Shown: positions 11,422 through 23,666, counted from the first letter of the stretch. The stretch is DNA of 64,000 nucleotides from Lepus europaeus (GCF_033115175.1 NC_084835.1:58572448-58636447), one strand, 5' to 3'. A program made the numbers and translations. Notes: generated by a model not told the origin, from the sequence alone.

Positions 11422-12845
11422 CCAGACACCATTTTTTTCCAGTTATTTTCTCTGTCTGCAGTTGGTTGAATCGTGGGACACGTAACCCTTGGAGACAGAG
11501 AGCTGAATGTCCCGACCACACAGGATTGTCATGCAGAGTGGGTGAGTTGGTACCTACATGCAGTGTTCAGAGTGGTGCTTAGCACTTAGCAAGTACTAAG
11601 TCAGCAATACTCAGCCAGGTCACCTATTAAACCATGCAGACAAGCAGCTCCGATGAGTTTTTGTGACAAATGAGTTGACAGGTGTGCCTTGAGGCTTGTA
11701 GGAGATGACAGAAATCCAGGGAAAGTTGTAGAAAGATGACTTTCAAAGACAAAATGGAGAAACTTGGTCTACGGCCCACACCAGAGACCTGAAGCCAAGG
11801 TCAAGGCTCTGCCAATCCCAGCTTGCAGCCTCCCAGCACCACACCTTTGCACCTGTTTCTCACGTGGGCTCTGCCCTGCTCCTTCCAGAGGAAATACAGC
11901 TCTGCCTGCTCTCTCCTCACCCTCACCTCACCACAGCTCTGGATTTAAAAGGCCTGCCAATTAGTTCAGGGTCTTAACAAAATCACAAATTCCCACTTAA
12001 CAAACCATGTTGTAGATGCAGAGAGCGACCGCACAGTGACGGCTCAGGCAAGGGAAGGCCCCAGACGTGGCCAGAGCAACTCCCCTTGCAGCCCTCACTG
12101 CCTCCTTCCCTGACTGCCACTTGTCACCCAGACCACCTGCAGAGGGGGGTCACATGGTGGGGGCAGGTTTCCCTGACTTGCCCTCTTAGCTTTCTCTGGC
12201 TACAGTATTGTGACTGATATTTTGAACCTTAGGGCACACAAGAAGGCATCCAGCGGGTCCGCATCCTCTGATTGCATGGCTTGCAAATCACTTCTGCATT
12301 TCCAACTCAGCAGATCCCCACTGTCAGGCATCAGAGCGAGAGAACCGTAACTAAATCCACTTTCTACTGCGCCATGCTCTGGGCTTGGAGCACAAACAAG
12401 CTAAGGGGACTTTCATCAGCTTAAGCAGGCAGCCGGAATCCGGGGCAGGAAGAAAGGCAGTGCTGACGCAGGTAAAGCACCTCCCCACAGAGCAAAGGCC
12501 GAGCACCGTAACGAGGAGGAATCCTGTCCTTATCCTCTCCTGTCTGCTTCTGCAATGGCAAGACCGTTTTACATGAATGCATTTCCTGCCGATGAGAACA
12601 AGAGTCCATCAGAAGGAAACTCCTCCACAGTTCAGGTGAGCTTTGGACTACTTGCAATCATTTGCATAGAGGGAAAAACATTTGCATATGTGTCTGTGTG
12701 GGGAGGCGGCAGACTGCCATTGCTAACCTTGCCCAAGTTGGCTCAGGAATTGCACCCATCAAAGCGACCCTCTTGCTGGGGCACAGAGCCCACTGTACTG
12801 TCTGTCTCTCTGGGCAGCAGAAAGACAGGGGATGAAAGTGAAGGA
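11422..12845. other. Intergenic, no gene seen
   Basis: Single-copy sequence, moderately GC-rich in parts. Short frames (for example 12555-12875) have no supporting splice context or similarity. Confidence 0.5.
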
Positions 12846-13178
12846 CAGGGGCCAGCGCTGTGGCATAGCAGATAAAGCTGCCGCCTGCAGTGCCAGCATC
12901 CCTTATGGGCACTGGTTCGAGTCCCGGCTGCTCCTCTTCCGATCCAGCTCTCTGCTATGACCTGGGAAAGCAGTAGAAGATGACCAAGTCCTTGGGCCCC
13001 TGCACCCATGTGGAGTCCTAGAAGAAGCTCCTGGTCCCTGGCTTCGGATCAGCTCAGCTACAGCTGTTGCAGCCATTTGGGAGTGAACCAGTGAAAGACC
13101 TCTCCCTCCCTCCCTCTCTCTCTCTGCCTCTCTGTAACTCTGCCTTTCAAATAAACAATCTTAAAAAATAAAAAGAAA
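12846..13178 (+). mobile_element. C SINE
   Basis: Complete: GGGGCCAGCGCTGTGGC head, GGTTCGAGTCCCGGC B box, core, CT tract and AAATAAACAATC tail, followed by a purine-rich (GA) stretch to about 13230. Confidence 0.92.
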
Positions 13179-14300
13179 AAGAAAGAGAGAGCGAAAGGAA
13201 GGAAGAGAGAGAGGAGAGAGAGAGAAGGGCAGCCTGGCTGAGCCCCTCCCCGCCCTCACAGTCGCCCAGAGTCAGCATGTCCTTCCATGGCACCCACTTG
13301 GCGGCCGTGAGGCCAGCCCAACGGGAGCCACGCAAGGCTAGAACAGGCTGCGTGGGAACAAAAGGCCCGTGTTTGTGCTCCTGGACTTTGCGAGTGGAGA
13401 AAGCCCAGCGGAACTTGCCAAGTTGTATGTCTGTGCCACCAACCACGACTCCCGCGCCATAGGTGCCCCGTGGTTCACAGACACTCAGTTGGTGCCTTTG
13501 CTCATAAAAGTACTGAATTGGAGATGAAACCCAGGTTTGTGGTTTTTTCTTGGTAGTTAACAGGTAGCAGAAATAACGCTCATGACGAAAGTATGTTTGC
13601 ATGCAAGCGGTAGAGTCTGTGTGTGACGGGGTCCACAAAGCTGCACAGTTCCAGACGAGAAGAGGAAACATATGCAGGTTGGCATTCACCTTCTACACAC
13701 TCCACAGCACGAAGAGAGCAGCGCGGGCTCTGTGCAGGTGGAAGGTGTCCGTAGCCCACCCTTGTGTGTGCCAGTCACCAAGGCCACTCGAATCTGCTCT
13801 TAAGGGACGCCGCTGACCTCTAGCCCTGAGCAACGGTGATATTGTGCAGGCCTCAGAGCCCTGTCTGCAGGCCAGACCATCAGGATACTCTCAGCCCCAC
13901 ATCTGGCCAGCTGTGGGGCCGTAACTGGGAACAGGCACATGAACTGAACCCTGCCATAGTCCACAGCCATGGCCTGAGATGATGAGCAAACGGGCCTATT
14001 TCAGGTGCTGCTGGGCCATCCCAGGTGGGTCCTTGGCCCTGTGCGGGGGCCTGGTTCTACATCCCCATGCACCTCAGCTGGCCTCCAGGAGCAAAGGGAG
14101 CCACAAGCTCAGACAGGAGAAGACAACTCACAGGCACTAAAAACCGCAGCAGGCCTCACGGCACCATTTATTTCTTCTTATCTACCTGGAGAGGAATCCT
14201 TTTTCCCTCCAAGTAAAAAAGAACCAGAGACAGGTCGCTGAGTTTTGAGGCCATGATAAATATGTATCATAATTTTATGAAGATAAATATAATTCATGCA
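13179..14300. other. Intergenic, no gene supported
   Basis: A purine-rich tract (13179-13230) is followed by a moderately GC-rich stretch. A long reverse frame covers 13147-13689 but begins in SINE tail sequence and shows no domain I recognise, so I do not call it a gene. Confidence 0.5.
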
Positions 14301-14429
14301 TTTGAGGGATCTCCAAAGAACTCATGAAAATGTGTCTCTGAAGAAAACTGTCCATGGATTTCAGATTGGTTTTGGGGCAAAATAAATTTATCTTTTAATT
14401 CTATTTTCCACAAACTTTTTGAAGCCCTC
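14301..14429. mobile_element. Palindromic MITE-like element
   Basis: Left end GAGGGATCTCCAAAGAACTC and right end CAAACTTTTTGAAGCCCTC are inverted relatives. The interior carries GGGGCAAAATAAATTTATC, as in the copies at 15700 and 19352. Confidence 0.55.
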
Positions 14430-14577
14430 AAGTACATAGATTTATAATGAACATAATTTTAGAAATAAAGATCGGACTGTGGGTTATGTAATTTAGGATA
14501 CATGTGCTTCCAGGTAAATCTATACTTAAAGCTACTATACAATATAATCAGACTTTGTACGCAAGCTTGTTACACAT

Positions 14578-14715
14578 GGTTATTGAACACACACTATGTC
14601 AGGCATGTGATAACACCCACACTCCCGGCAACGTATCATTATTCCCATTTTATGGTTGAGGGAACTGAGGCCAAGAGGTTCAGAAACTTCTCCCAAACCA
14701 CCCAGACTCCTTCCA
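14578..14715 (+). mobile_element. MIR-like fragment
   Basis: TTATTGAACACACACTATGT, ATTCCCATTTTATGG and GGAACTGAGGCCAAGAGG follow the MIR consensus order. Confidence 0.65.
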
Positions 14716-15699
14716 GGACTCCTCTGTGGTGAGCACGCCCCCTCCGCCCCCCATGCCTGGGTAGCCTCGGGCTTACTCCTCCCCAGGCCAGACAATGATG
14801 TGGACATGGACAAGGACCATGGTCCTCCAAGGCGCTTGTCACCTCAGGAGGTCTGTAGCATTGCCCACAGCTCACCAGCGACTCTCTCCTGTCCCCTCAC
14901 CCCCACAGAGAGGGGCGCTGAGCCTCCTGCCCATGGTGCAGACAGGAGTCTGATCTTCACAGCCCCAAAGCACTGCCCCTGATAGCCTGGGGTCCTCACT
15001 GTCCCCAGATCATGCCAGCTGAATTCCACCTCCCTCCCTTTCCCCACACCCTGTCTCACCCCAGGGACACCTCCTCTGCTCCTCCTCCCTTCCCCCTGTG
15101 CAAATCCCACTGGTCAGCTCAGCACCGAGCCCCCACCTCCTCCAACAAGCCTCACGAAGCTCGTCATCCCGCAGGCCTCCCCCTGTGAGCACCCCAGTGG
15201 CCCGGGAGCCAGCCCCGCCCAGCCTGGTCCTCTGTTCAATGCCCCAGCAGCCTGCAGATCCGTGTGGGACACACTCTCAGTCCTCTCGGAGCACACAGTC
15301 GCAGCTCAGCAGAGTTCGGGGGGAGTGACTGGATTGATTGATGGATTTCATTTAAGCAGTGGGCCCTCGAGAGGAAATTAAACCATATACACTCCCATGT
15401 GTGCTCCCTTTGTATTGAGCAACCTCATTAGTTTTATCATAAAGGCATCCGGGTGTACATTCTGGGGCACTTACCAAGGGATCAATTGCAGGCTTAATAA
15501 CGAGATGAGTTCATTTGCTCTCCTTACTGGCCAGGGACAGCCGACGGTGGCCCAAAGGACCCACACTCATCGGCAGGCCCTGCCCCAAGTCCTTCCCACA
15601 TCCACAGCACAGCTGGAAGAGAACACTTTGATATATGCTTCACTCATTGACAATGCTTGAGAGGAAATAATATTCAGTCCGTAGCTCCTAAGTATACAA
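14716..15699. other. Intergenic, C-rich then mixed, no gene seen
   Basis: A C-rich single-copy stretch (about 14720-15320) followed by AT-rich sequence. No splice-supported frame or known repeat. Confidence 0.5.
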
Positions 15700-15882
15700 G
15701 GCTCCTTCAAAAACTTCCCAGGAAAATAGAAAAAAGTATGAGTTTGTTTTGGTGCATAAAGGCCTTTTTTTCTTCATAACACATGGAAAACATGTATTAA
15801 GAACGATGCACGGATATCAATAAGAATTCTTGCACCAAAATAAATGCACATGGTGAATCCGTGAATGTTTTAAAGCACCCTC
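15700..15882. mobile_element. Palindromic MITE-like element
   Basis: GGCTCCTTCAAAAACTTCCC at the left and GTTTTAAAGCACCCTC at the right frame an interior with TTGGTGCATAAAGG and TTGCACCAAAATAAATG. Confidence 0.55.
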
Positions 15883-16606
15883 CCACGCCACCTGCCATGC
15901 CTGACACATCATGCCACAGCAGCACAAGGCGGGGACTCCCAGCTGCCTTGCTGTCTCTGTGACCTAAAGATTGCTTGGAGCTCCTTTCAAATGCGGGAGC
16001 CCAAGAAGTGACCGCTGACTCGGCACCCTCTGATGTGCGTGAGCATCCCCATGTGTCCCCTCCCCCGTCAGCAGTTTACTCTTGGTAACATGCTGCGGTT
16101 CGCTTGGATTCAGCTGCGGATGGCACCACGATGAGGCAGGAGACCCTGGTGGTGCAGCGTGCTTGTGATGTGGCCTTGGCGATTATAATTCCTGCAAGGC
16201 AGGTGGGCTCCAGAGAGCTCCCAATCCTCCTCTCTTGCACTCACACCCATCACAATGCACCTGCACCATTCCTCCCACCCAGAGCGGGCGTCTACCCACC
16301 TCCAGGAAGTGGGCTGGCCCTGAGACTCAGTGTCCCAACAGCAGAAAGCAGAAAGGATATGGGCCAGCTCAGTGTCCAGGGATCAAGAGACCGCAACCAG
16401 CCTCCAGCCAGCCAACCGCAAACACGGATGGGGCTCTGCATGAGACCTGCTGAGCTGCCTACCTGATCCACAGCTACCCCAGGAGGCAGGTGTGGGCCCA
16501 GCCACGCCCAGAACCACCATCCAGCTGACCCACAAACCCTCAGCAATAAAAACGTCCCAATGTTTAATGTCTCTACTTCTAGGAGTGGTTTGCAGGATGA
16601 CAATAA
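15883..16606. other. Intergenic, no gene seen
   Basis: Single-copy sequence of mixed composition. No repeat family or coding exon recognised. Confidence 0.5.
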
Positions 16607-17043
<437 letters not shown>

Positions 17044-17224
17044 TCTGCCTCTGCTGGTGACCAGAAGCAAAGGATAATCGCTGTTGTCCATCCTCTCTTC
17101 ACCAACAAATTCTCTCTCTCTGTTGCCATAGAAGAGGACGCTCCAGGCAGAGAACCAGATCAGTGGATGGACACACATACTCTCAAGGGGAAGATATTGT
17201 GGACATAGCACAGTGTAGGCAACC

Positions 17225-17239
17225 CTGGGGGGGGGGGGG
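17225..17239. repeat. G homopolymer
   Basis: Thirteen consecutive G at 17227-17239. Confidence 0.85.
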
Positions 17240-17352
17240 AGGAAATCCCAGCTCTTTCAATCACTTGCTATAAACTTGCCAAGTCTGTTTTCTCATCTAT
17301 AAAACTAGAATGATAACCCCTGTCTCATAGGGCTGTTGCAAACATCAATAAG
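17240..17352 (-). mobile_element. MIR-like fragment, reverse
   Basis: The words AACTTGCCAAGTCTG, TTTTCTCATCTATAAAAC and CTCATAGGGCTGTTGC follow the reverse MIR consensus. Confidence 0.7.
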
Positions 17353-17384
17353 CCAATATGAAGGATCTTCGAAATGTTCATGCA

Positions 17385-17705
17385 AGGGGGCCAGCATTGT
17401 GGCACAGTGGGTTAAGCGGCCACTTGAGATGCCAGAATTCCACATCAGAGTGTCAGTTTCAGTCCCAGCTGCTCCACTTCAGATCCAGCTTCTTGCTAAG
17501 GCACCTGGAAAGGCAGCAGAAGATGGCTCAAGTGCTTGGGTCCCTGCCACCCACGTGGAAGACACAGATGGAGTTCCTGGCTCCTGGCTCCTGGCTCCTG
17601 GCTCCTGGCTCCTGGCTCCTGGCTCCTGGCTCCTGGCTTTGACCTAGCCCAGACCCAGCTGTTGCAGGCATTTGGTGGTGAACTAGCAGATGGGAGAAGT
17701 TTCCA

Positions 17706-17737
<32 letters not shown>

Positions 17738-17790
17738 ACTGTATCTCTTTCACTCTGCTTTCCAAATAAATAAATAAGTAAATTTTTTTA
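17385..17790 (+). mobile_element. C SINE with an expanded 7-base repeat
   Basis: Full element. The usual one or two CTCCTGG units of the core are expanded to eight perfect copies at 17581-17636. Confidence 0.9.
17581..17636 (+). repeat. (CTCCTGG)8 minisatellite inside a SINE
   Basis: Eight perfect tandem 7-base units. Confidence 0.97.
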
Positions 17791-17801
17791 AAAAGTTCAT
17801 G

Positions 17802-18145
17802 TAGGAGGCAGCATTGTGGTATAGCAGCTTAAGCCATCACCTGCAGTGTCAGCATCCCACATGGGCACTGGTTCAGATCATAGCTGCTCCACTTCCCATC
17901 TAGCTCCCTGTCAATGCTCCTGGGAAAGCAGCAGAGGACAGCCCTAGTCTTTGGGCCCTGCACCCATGTGGGAGACACAAAGGAAGCTCCTGACTCCTGC
18001 TTTGGCCTGCCATTGGCCTAGCCCCAGCGGTTGCGGTCTTTGGGGAGTGAACCGAAGACTCGATGGAATATCTTCCCCCCACCTCCCTCTCTCTAACTCT
18101 GCCTTTCAAATAAATAAAATAAATCGTTTTAAAAATAAAAATTAA
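17802..18145 (+). mobile_element. C SINE
   Basis: Full element from GGAGGCAGCATTGTGG to the AAATAAATAAAATAAATCG tail, directly followed by another SINE. Confidence 0.9.
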
Positions 18146-18492
18146 GGCCGGCGCCGCGGTTCAATAGGCTAATCCTCCGCCTTGCGGCGCCGGCACACCA
18201 GGTTCTAGTCCCGGTCGGGGCGCAAGATTCTGTCCCGGTTGCCCCTCTTTCAGGCCAGCTCTCTGCTGTGGCCAGGGAGTGCAGTGGAGGATGGCCCAAG
18301 TGCTTGGGCCCTGCACCCCATGGGAGACCAGGAGAAGCACCTGGCTCCTGGCTTCGGATCAGCGCGGTACACCGGCCGCAGCACGCCTACTGTGGCGGCC
18401 ATTGGAGGGTGAACCAACAGCAAAAGGAAGACCTTTCTCTCTGTCTCTCTCTCTCACTGTCCACTCTGCCTGTCAAAAAAAATAAAATAACA
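18146..18492 (+). mobile_element. C SINE, GC-rich younger subfamily
   Basis: Head GGCCGGCGCCGCGGTTC, an extra CCGGTCGGGGCGC segment and the 3' end TCCACTCTGCCTGTCAAAA. It shares these features with the copies at 32055, 34037 and 62102. Confidence 0.9.
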
Positions 18493-18497
18493 ATTTG

Positions 18498-19349
18498 ACA
18501 CTCCTGTTCATGGCGTCAGTAATCTCCCTAGGCTCTAGTCATGAGTTGCCAGGGCTATGGAAGCCTTTAGAGTTCGCTGACTTTGATCTTATTCCGATAG
18601 GGTCATAGTCAAAGTGGAAGTTCTCTCCTCCCTTCAGAGAAGGGTACCTCCTTCTTTGATGGCCCCGTTCTTTCCACTGGGATCTCACTCACAGAGATCT
18701 TTCATTTAGGTCTTCTTTTTTTTTTCTTTTCCATGGTATCTTGGCTTTCCATGCATCCCATGTGGGATCTGTCCTTAATGTGTTATCTAATGTGCAGTGA
18801 TGCTATAACTAGTACTGAAACAGTATTTTTACACTTTGTGTTTCTGTGTGGGTACAAACTGATGAGCTCTTTACTAATTATATACTGAATCGATCTTCTG
18901 TATATAAAGATAATTGGAAATGAAAAAAAAAAAACCTGGTGTTAAATTGGAAATGGCATAGAAAATTAATTAATTTTTTAAAAAAATATTATGTAGGATC
19001 TCTGTCTTTAATGTGCTGTACACTGTTATTTAATGCTATAACTAGTAATCCAACAGTATTTTTTTCACTTTGTGTTGCTATATGGGGGCAAACTGTTGAA
19101 ATCTTTACCTAATATATACTAAACTGATCTTCTGTATATAAAGAGAATTGAAAATGAATCTTGAAGTGAATGGAAGGGGAGAGGGAGCAGGAAAGGGGAG
19201 GGTTGCGGGTGGGAGGGAAGTTATGGGAGGGGGGAAGCCATTGTAACCCATAAGCTGTACTTTAGAAATTTATATTCATTAAAAAAAAGTTTAATAAATG
19301 AAAAAAATAAAATAAAAAATAAAAAAATAAAAAATTAAAATTAAAAAAA
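18498..19349 (+). mobile_element. L1 3' end (lagomorph type), 5'-truncated
   Basis: The terminal words TAACCCATAAGCTGTACTTT and AAATTTATATTCATTAAA with an A-rich tail, preceded by a G-rich GGGAGGGAAG stretch, are typical of rabbit L1 3' UTR. A module with CTATAACTAGTA and TTCTGTATATAAAGA occurs twice (about 18800-18915 and 19030-19150). No L1 coding sequence is present. Confidence 0.8.
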
Positions 19350-19797
19350 CAGTTCATGGAAAAATGCGTATATGAAAAATTATGCAGGGATCTCAAAATT
19401 CTTTTGCCCCAAAGTAAACATACCTCTTAATACCATTTTTCCATGAAATTGTTGAAGTACATTTGTGTGGTGCTTATAGATGGGCTTGTGGCTGATTCAC
19501 ACCCAATTCCAACAGCCACTTCCTTGCTGCCTACAAAAGCTAGATATCTGTTTCCCAGCATCCTTTGCAGACAGGAGCACAGAGTGGCCGCGTGACACAT
19601 ATCTGGCCAATGAAACATAAATAAGCCTTACTTCTTCACCCCTTTCCTACCTTTACCACATATTTGATGGACAGAACTAACCACCCTGAGGGAAAGGCTA
19701 AAAGAATCCCAGTACATATTGGCTCTGACATCCCAGAGTCACTAACCGATGCCAGAGCTGCCTACCTTGAGTTTCCTGTTATATAAAAATAACAGGA

Positions 19798-19937
19798 GGG
19801 TCTGGTGTTTGGGGCGCCACCATTTGCAACTCCAGCATCCCATATCAGAGCACCTGTTCAAGTCTTGGCTGCTCCAATTCTGATCCAACTCCCCAACGGA
19901 AGATAGCCAATTGGGGATGAACCAGCAGATGGAAGAC

Positions 19938-19975
<38 letters not shown>

Positions 19976-20047
19976 CTCTCTCTGCCTCTCCTTCCCTCTG
20001 TGTGTTACTCTGACTTTCAAATAAATAAATAAATCTTTTTTAAAAAG
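19798..20047 (+). mobile_element. C SINE, diverged, carrying a tetranucleotide repeat
   Basis: Head and core are shortened. The CT-rich region contains a (TCTA) repeat at about 19938-19970. The tail is AAATAAATAAATAAATC. Confidence 0.85.
19938..19970 (+). repeat. (TCTA)n microsatellite
   Basis: About eight tandem TCTA units in the SINE CT-rich region. Confidence 0.9.
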
Positions 20048-20305
20048 TAAAAGATTTATTTATTTGAAAAGTAGAGCATCAGAGACAGAGGGAGACAGAG
20101 TAGGGATGGGGGAGAGATCTTCCCTCTGCTGGTTTACTCCCCAAAAGGCTCCAACAGCTGGGACTAGGCCAGGCTGAAGCCAGGAGCCAGGAACTCCATC
20201 CAAGTCTCCCATGCGGGTGGCAGGAGCCCAAGCACTTGGTCCATCTTCTGCTGCTTTCCCAGGTGCATTAGCAGGGAGCCAGATTGGAAGCAGAATCACA
20301 GGCTC
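20048..20305 (-). mobile_element. C SINE, 3' part, reverse
   Basis: AGATTTATTTATTTGAAAAG tail, GAGA-rich stretch and core. It lies tail to tail with the preceding SINE and lacks its 5' part. Confidence 0.88.
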
Positions 20306-21011
20306 CTGGCACAACGCCCTCCCATGAGTTATCTCCTGACCCTTGAAAATCCAAGAGGATCCAGGCCTCGCTGCATCTGTGCCCTGGGGTTTCCATACCC
20401 ACTCCATGACAAGCGTGACGACCACCTTGGCTTTCTGGCACAGATCTCTGTCCTGACAGATACATCCGATCTGGAAAGTGCAGCGGATTTTTTAATAGAT
20501 TAACGCCCTCGCTGGCCATCACCACATACTCCCCTGCTCTTGCAGGCTGGTGGACAGGTACCCTATTACACACTAGGGAAAAGAGCTCTCCTTCCTAGGG
20601 TGCTGGATGACCTGGCTACACGTTTGCTGATTTCCACTTCCTGGAGCCAGGCTGAACCTCCAAGCCATAGAAGTGAGGGTCAGCAGGGTCCAAAGTGAAG
20701 TCCTGAACTCATGAGCCCTCTAAGCCCTGGCTCCTGGGTACTCTGACCTGAGCCACAGCCTGAGCGCAAAGGGGGACGTGGCCATAATTCCACAGGGCTT
20801 GCAGATTCCTAAAGCCCTTTCCTACTGGGGGTGCACTGCAGGAACAGCCGGGACAAAGGAAGTAAGGAAAGGCTAAGCTCCAAAACACGGCAGGGCGAAC
20901 GTGGCTGGGTCGGGGGGACACGACCCGGGCCCAAGCCGCACACACTGCCCCCTAACCACAAACACAGCTCAGTGACCCGGCTTGGATAAACTTCCTTTTG
21001 GTTTCCGTGGG
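20306..21011. other. Intergenic, no gene seen
   Basis: Single-copy, mixed composition. No recognisable features. Confidence 0.5.
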
Positions 21012-21058
21012 TTTTTTTTTTTTTTAAGAGTATTTATTTGAGAGTCAGAGTTACAGAA

Positions 21059-21089
<31 letters not shown>

Positions 21090-21330
21090 AATCTTCCATC
21101 CATTGGTCCACTCCCCAGAAGGCCACAACGGCCAGAGCTGGGCCAGTCCAAAGCCAGGAGCTAGGAGCTTCTTCTGGGTCTCCCAAGCGGGTGCAGGGGC
21201 CCAAGGACTTGGATTATCTTTTGCTGCTTTTTCCAGGTCATTAGCAGGGAGCTGGATTGGAAGAGGAGCAGCTGGGACTCAAACTGGCACCCATATGGGA
21301 TGCAAGAGCCACGGGCAGCAGCTTTACCCG
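21012..21330 (-). mobile_element. C SINE, reverse
   Basis: T run (21012-21025), GAGA-rich region, core and most of the head. Confidence 0.9.
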
Positions 21331-21349
21331 GGATACACATCCTTAGTGC

Positions 21350-21520
21350 AATGGGCTGTGTAACCTGGGGTAAGTGACTTAACCTCACCTCAGTATGTCC
21401 ACTCCATAAAATGGACAGGTAATTGCTCAGAAGGTTGTTATGAAAATTAAATGAGCTAATACTTTTTAGCGGGCAGAGCAGTTATTGGCATGTAATGAGC
21501 CCTATGTAGGTGTTTATCAC
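21350..21520 (-). mobile_element. MIR-like fragment, reverse
   Basis: TGTGTAACCTGGGGTAAGTG, CTTAACCTCACCTCAGT, AGGTTGTTATGAAAATTAAA follow the reverse MIR consensus closely. Confidence 0.75.
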
Positions 21521-22081
21521 AGAGATAAACTAGAACAACCCTGCAGTGCCTAAGCTGCACTGCTGTCCCCTGAGGTTCCTCGCTGTCCCTGAGACCCGGC
21601 TGTATAATCCAGATTCCCATCGTCCTCACCTCCCTGACTGCTCTCTCCAGATCCCGATTGCTCCCAGTATCCTGTGTGTGAACGCTCACGTTGCAACCTG
21701 CACCCCCATCGGGCTCTGCCCTTACCCCCATCGGGCTCTGCCCTTACCAGCTGCCTGACCGAGGGAAAGTCGTCCAGCCCCTCGGAGCCCTCAAACCCTC
21801 CTCCGGGTACCACGAGTTCCCAGTGCCTGACTCACAGGCTGCGCTAAGGAGGCGATGCGGAAAACCACATACGGGCCTCAGATAACTTCCAGATAGAGCT
21901 GCAGTCTGGGAAAGAAAATATTTAAGGAAAAATATCGAATAATATTTTCACAATCTCAGGATGCCGGGCGGATTTCTTGCAGAAAATTCACAAGGAAGAA
22001 AATGATAAATTTGACTGCCTCAAAATGTTAAATGTTTGAGAAAAGAAATTGGCAACAGTTACTAAGAGATAAGGCATGAGC
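21521..22081. other. Intergenic, no gene seen
   Basis: Single-copy. A 20-base near-duplicate word (CCCCCATCGGGCTCTGCC) occurs in tandem near 21704-21746. Confidence 0.5.
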
Positions 22082-22377
22082 AAGTGTTTGGCTCGGCCTG
22101 TGTCCCGTATTGGACTGCCTTGATTTGAGTCACACTTTTCTTCAAGCTCCAGCTCCCTGCTAATGTGAACTCTGGGAGGCAGCAGATAATGGCCAAGTAA
22201 TTGGGTCGCAGCCACCCACATGGGAGACCAGATGGAGTTCCAGGCCCCTGACTTCAACCTGGCCCAGCCTTGGTTGTTACAGGCATTTGGAACTAGCACA
22301 CAGAAGATCTGTGTGTGTGCGTGTGCGTGTGTGTGTGTGTTTCTCTGCCTTCCAAGTAAGGTGAAAATAAATAAAAT
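22082..22377 (+). mobile_element. C SINE, older, diverged
   Basis: Diverged head, core with GGCAGCAGATAATGGCC, a GT repeat (about 22310-22340) in place of the CT tract, and a GAAAATAAATAAAATT tail. Confidence 0.8.
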
Positions 22378-22414
22378 TTTTAAAGATTTATTTCATGCAT
22401 TTGAAAGGCACAGT

Positions 22415-22453
<39 letters not shown>

Positions 22454-22710
22454 CTTCTATTTGCTCATCTGCCGGTTCACTCCCCAGATGCCTGCAACAG
22501 CCAGGGCTGGGCCAAGCTGAAGTCAGGAGCTTCTGGGTCTCCCAGATGGGTACAGGGGCCCAAGCACTTGGGCCATTTTTTGCTGCTTTCCCAGGCACAT
22601 TAGCAGGAAGCAAGATTAGATGTGGAGCAGCCAGGACACGAACCAGTTCTCATATGGGATGCCGGCATTGCAGGCAGGTTCTTAACCTGCTACTCCACAA
22701 TGCCAACTCC
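22378..22710 (-). mobile_element. C SINE, reverse
   Basis: Complete reverse element ending TGCTACTCCACAATGCCAAC. It forms a tail-to-tail inverted pair with the preceding SINE. Confidence 0.9.
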
Positions 22711-23360
22711 AAAATAAAATAAAGTTTTAAATAGATAAAGCATTAATAGGTAATCAAAATGTATAAACAATCAATCCAATCCACAAGGAAAATACCAGAA
22801 ACTCAAAAAATTCTGTAAGCATATACCCTCAATCTCACTAATAACCAAGGATGTACAAATGAAAACCCTTAGATACTGTGTCACACCTTCAACAGAGAAA
22901 ACTCTAAAGCCTGGCCTAGGACTACAGCTCTGAGGCCCAGCCCTCAGAGCTGAGGGCCTCTGCTACATGTTCTAGAAGGTTCCATTCTAGCCACACTGCT
23001 TCTCATAGGAGAAGAGCTACAGCACCAGAGGCTGCACATGTACTCCCTGCCTCTGGGGCCCCCAGAGCCCTGGGAGGCCTTGACCTAAATGGCCCTGCAC
23101 CTGCTTCTAGGGCCTACACCGGCTTCTCCTCCAAGGCAGTTCTCCTAAGGACAGACTCAGAGCCCCGAGGCCTAGTGCACCCATATTTGCACCAACTACT
23201 TCAATTTCCTATCACTTCCTATTAGCCAGACCCTCCAAAATGTATTGTTAAGTGAGAATAGTAGACAATCCTGCTTGTTCCTGGTTTTCATTGAAATGGT
23301 TTCAGTATTTCATTATTTAGAACTATATTTATAACAAGATGTGTAAGTAAAAGTATTATT
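22711..23360. other. Intergenic, no gene seen
   Basis: AT-rich, then a C- and G-richer stretch (22910-23190) containing an 11-base hairpin at 22925-22952. No repeat family recognised. Confidence 0.5.
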
Positions 23361-23635
23361 AAGAGCAGCGGTCAGGACTGGCACAGTGGCAAAGCCAGTA
23401 AGGCCGCCGCTTACAGTGCCAGCATCCCATATGGGCACCAGTTCGAGGCCCGGCTGCTCCACTTCCCATCCAGCTCTCTGCTATGGCCTGGGAAAGCAGT
23501 GGAAGATGGCCCAAGTCCTTGGGCCCCTGCACTCGTGTGAGAAGACCTAGAGGAAGCTCCTGGCTCCTTGCTTCAACTTGGCGCAGCTCTGGCTGTTGCG
23601 GCCAATTAGGGGAGTAAACAAACAGATGAAAGACT

Positions 23636-23666
<31 letters not shown>

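Larger units (their letters stand above)
17359..19461. mobile_element. Palindromic MITE-like element split by three SINEs and an L1 end
   Basis: The left end (GGATCTTCGAAATGTTCATG, to 17382) resumes at 19352 (GTTCATGGAAAAATGCG) and finishes near 19461. GTTCATG recurs at 17376, 17795 and 19352, marking insertions into the same target word. Confidence 0.55.

Noticed and set aside
12846-12925. tRNA-like A and B boxes in SINE heads, suggesting tRNA genes
   Set aside because: The C SINE is tRNA-derived; every B box seen belongs to a SINE and none closes a cloverleaf with an acceptor stem.
13147-13689. 180-codon minus-strand open frame
   Set aside because: Its C-terminal part is SINE tail and purine tract, and the rest shows no domain I recognise; other frames there carry stops. 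Chance opening in a GC-richer stretch is the simpler reading.
18498-19349. Tandem duplicated module as a novel structured element
   Set aside because: It lies within a recognisable L1 3' end of lagomorph type, where internal duplication is most simply part of the L1 3' UTR.
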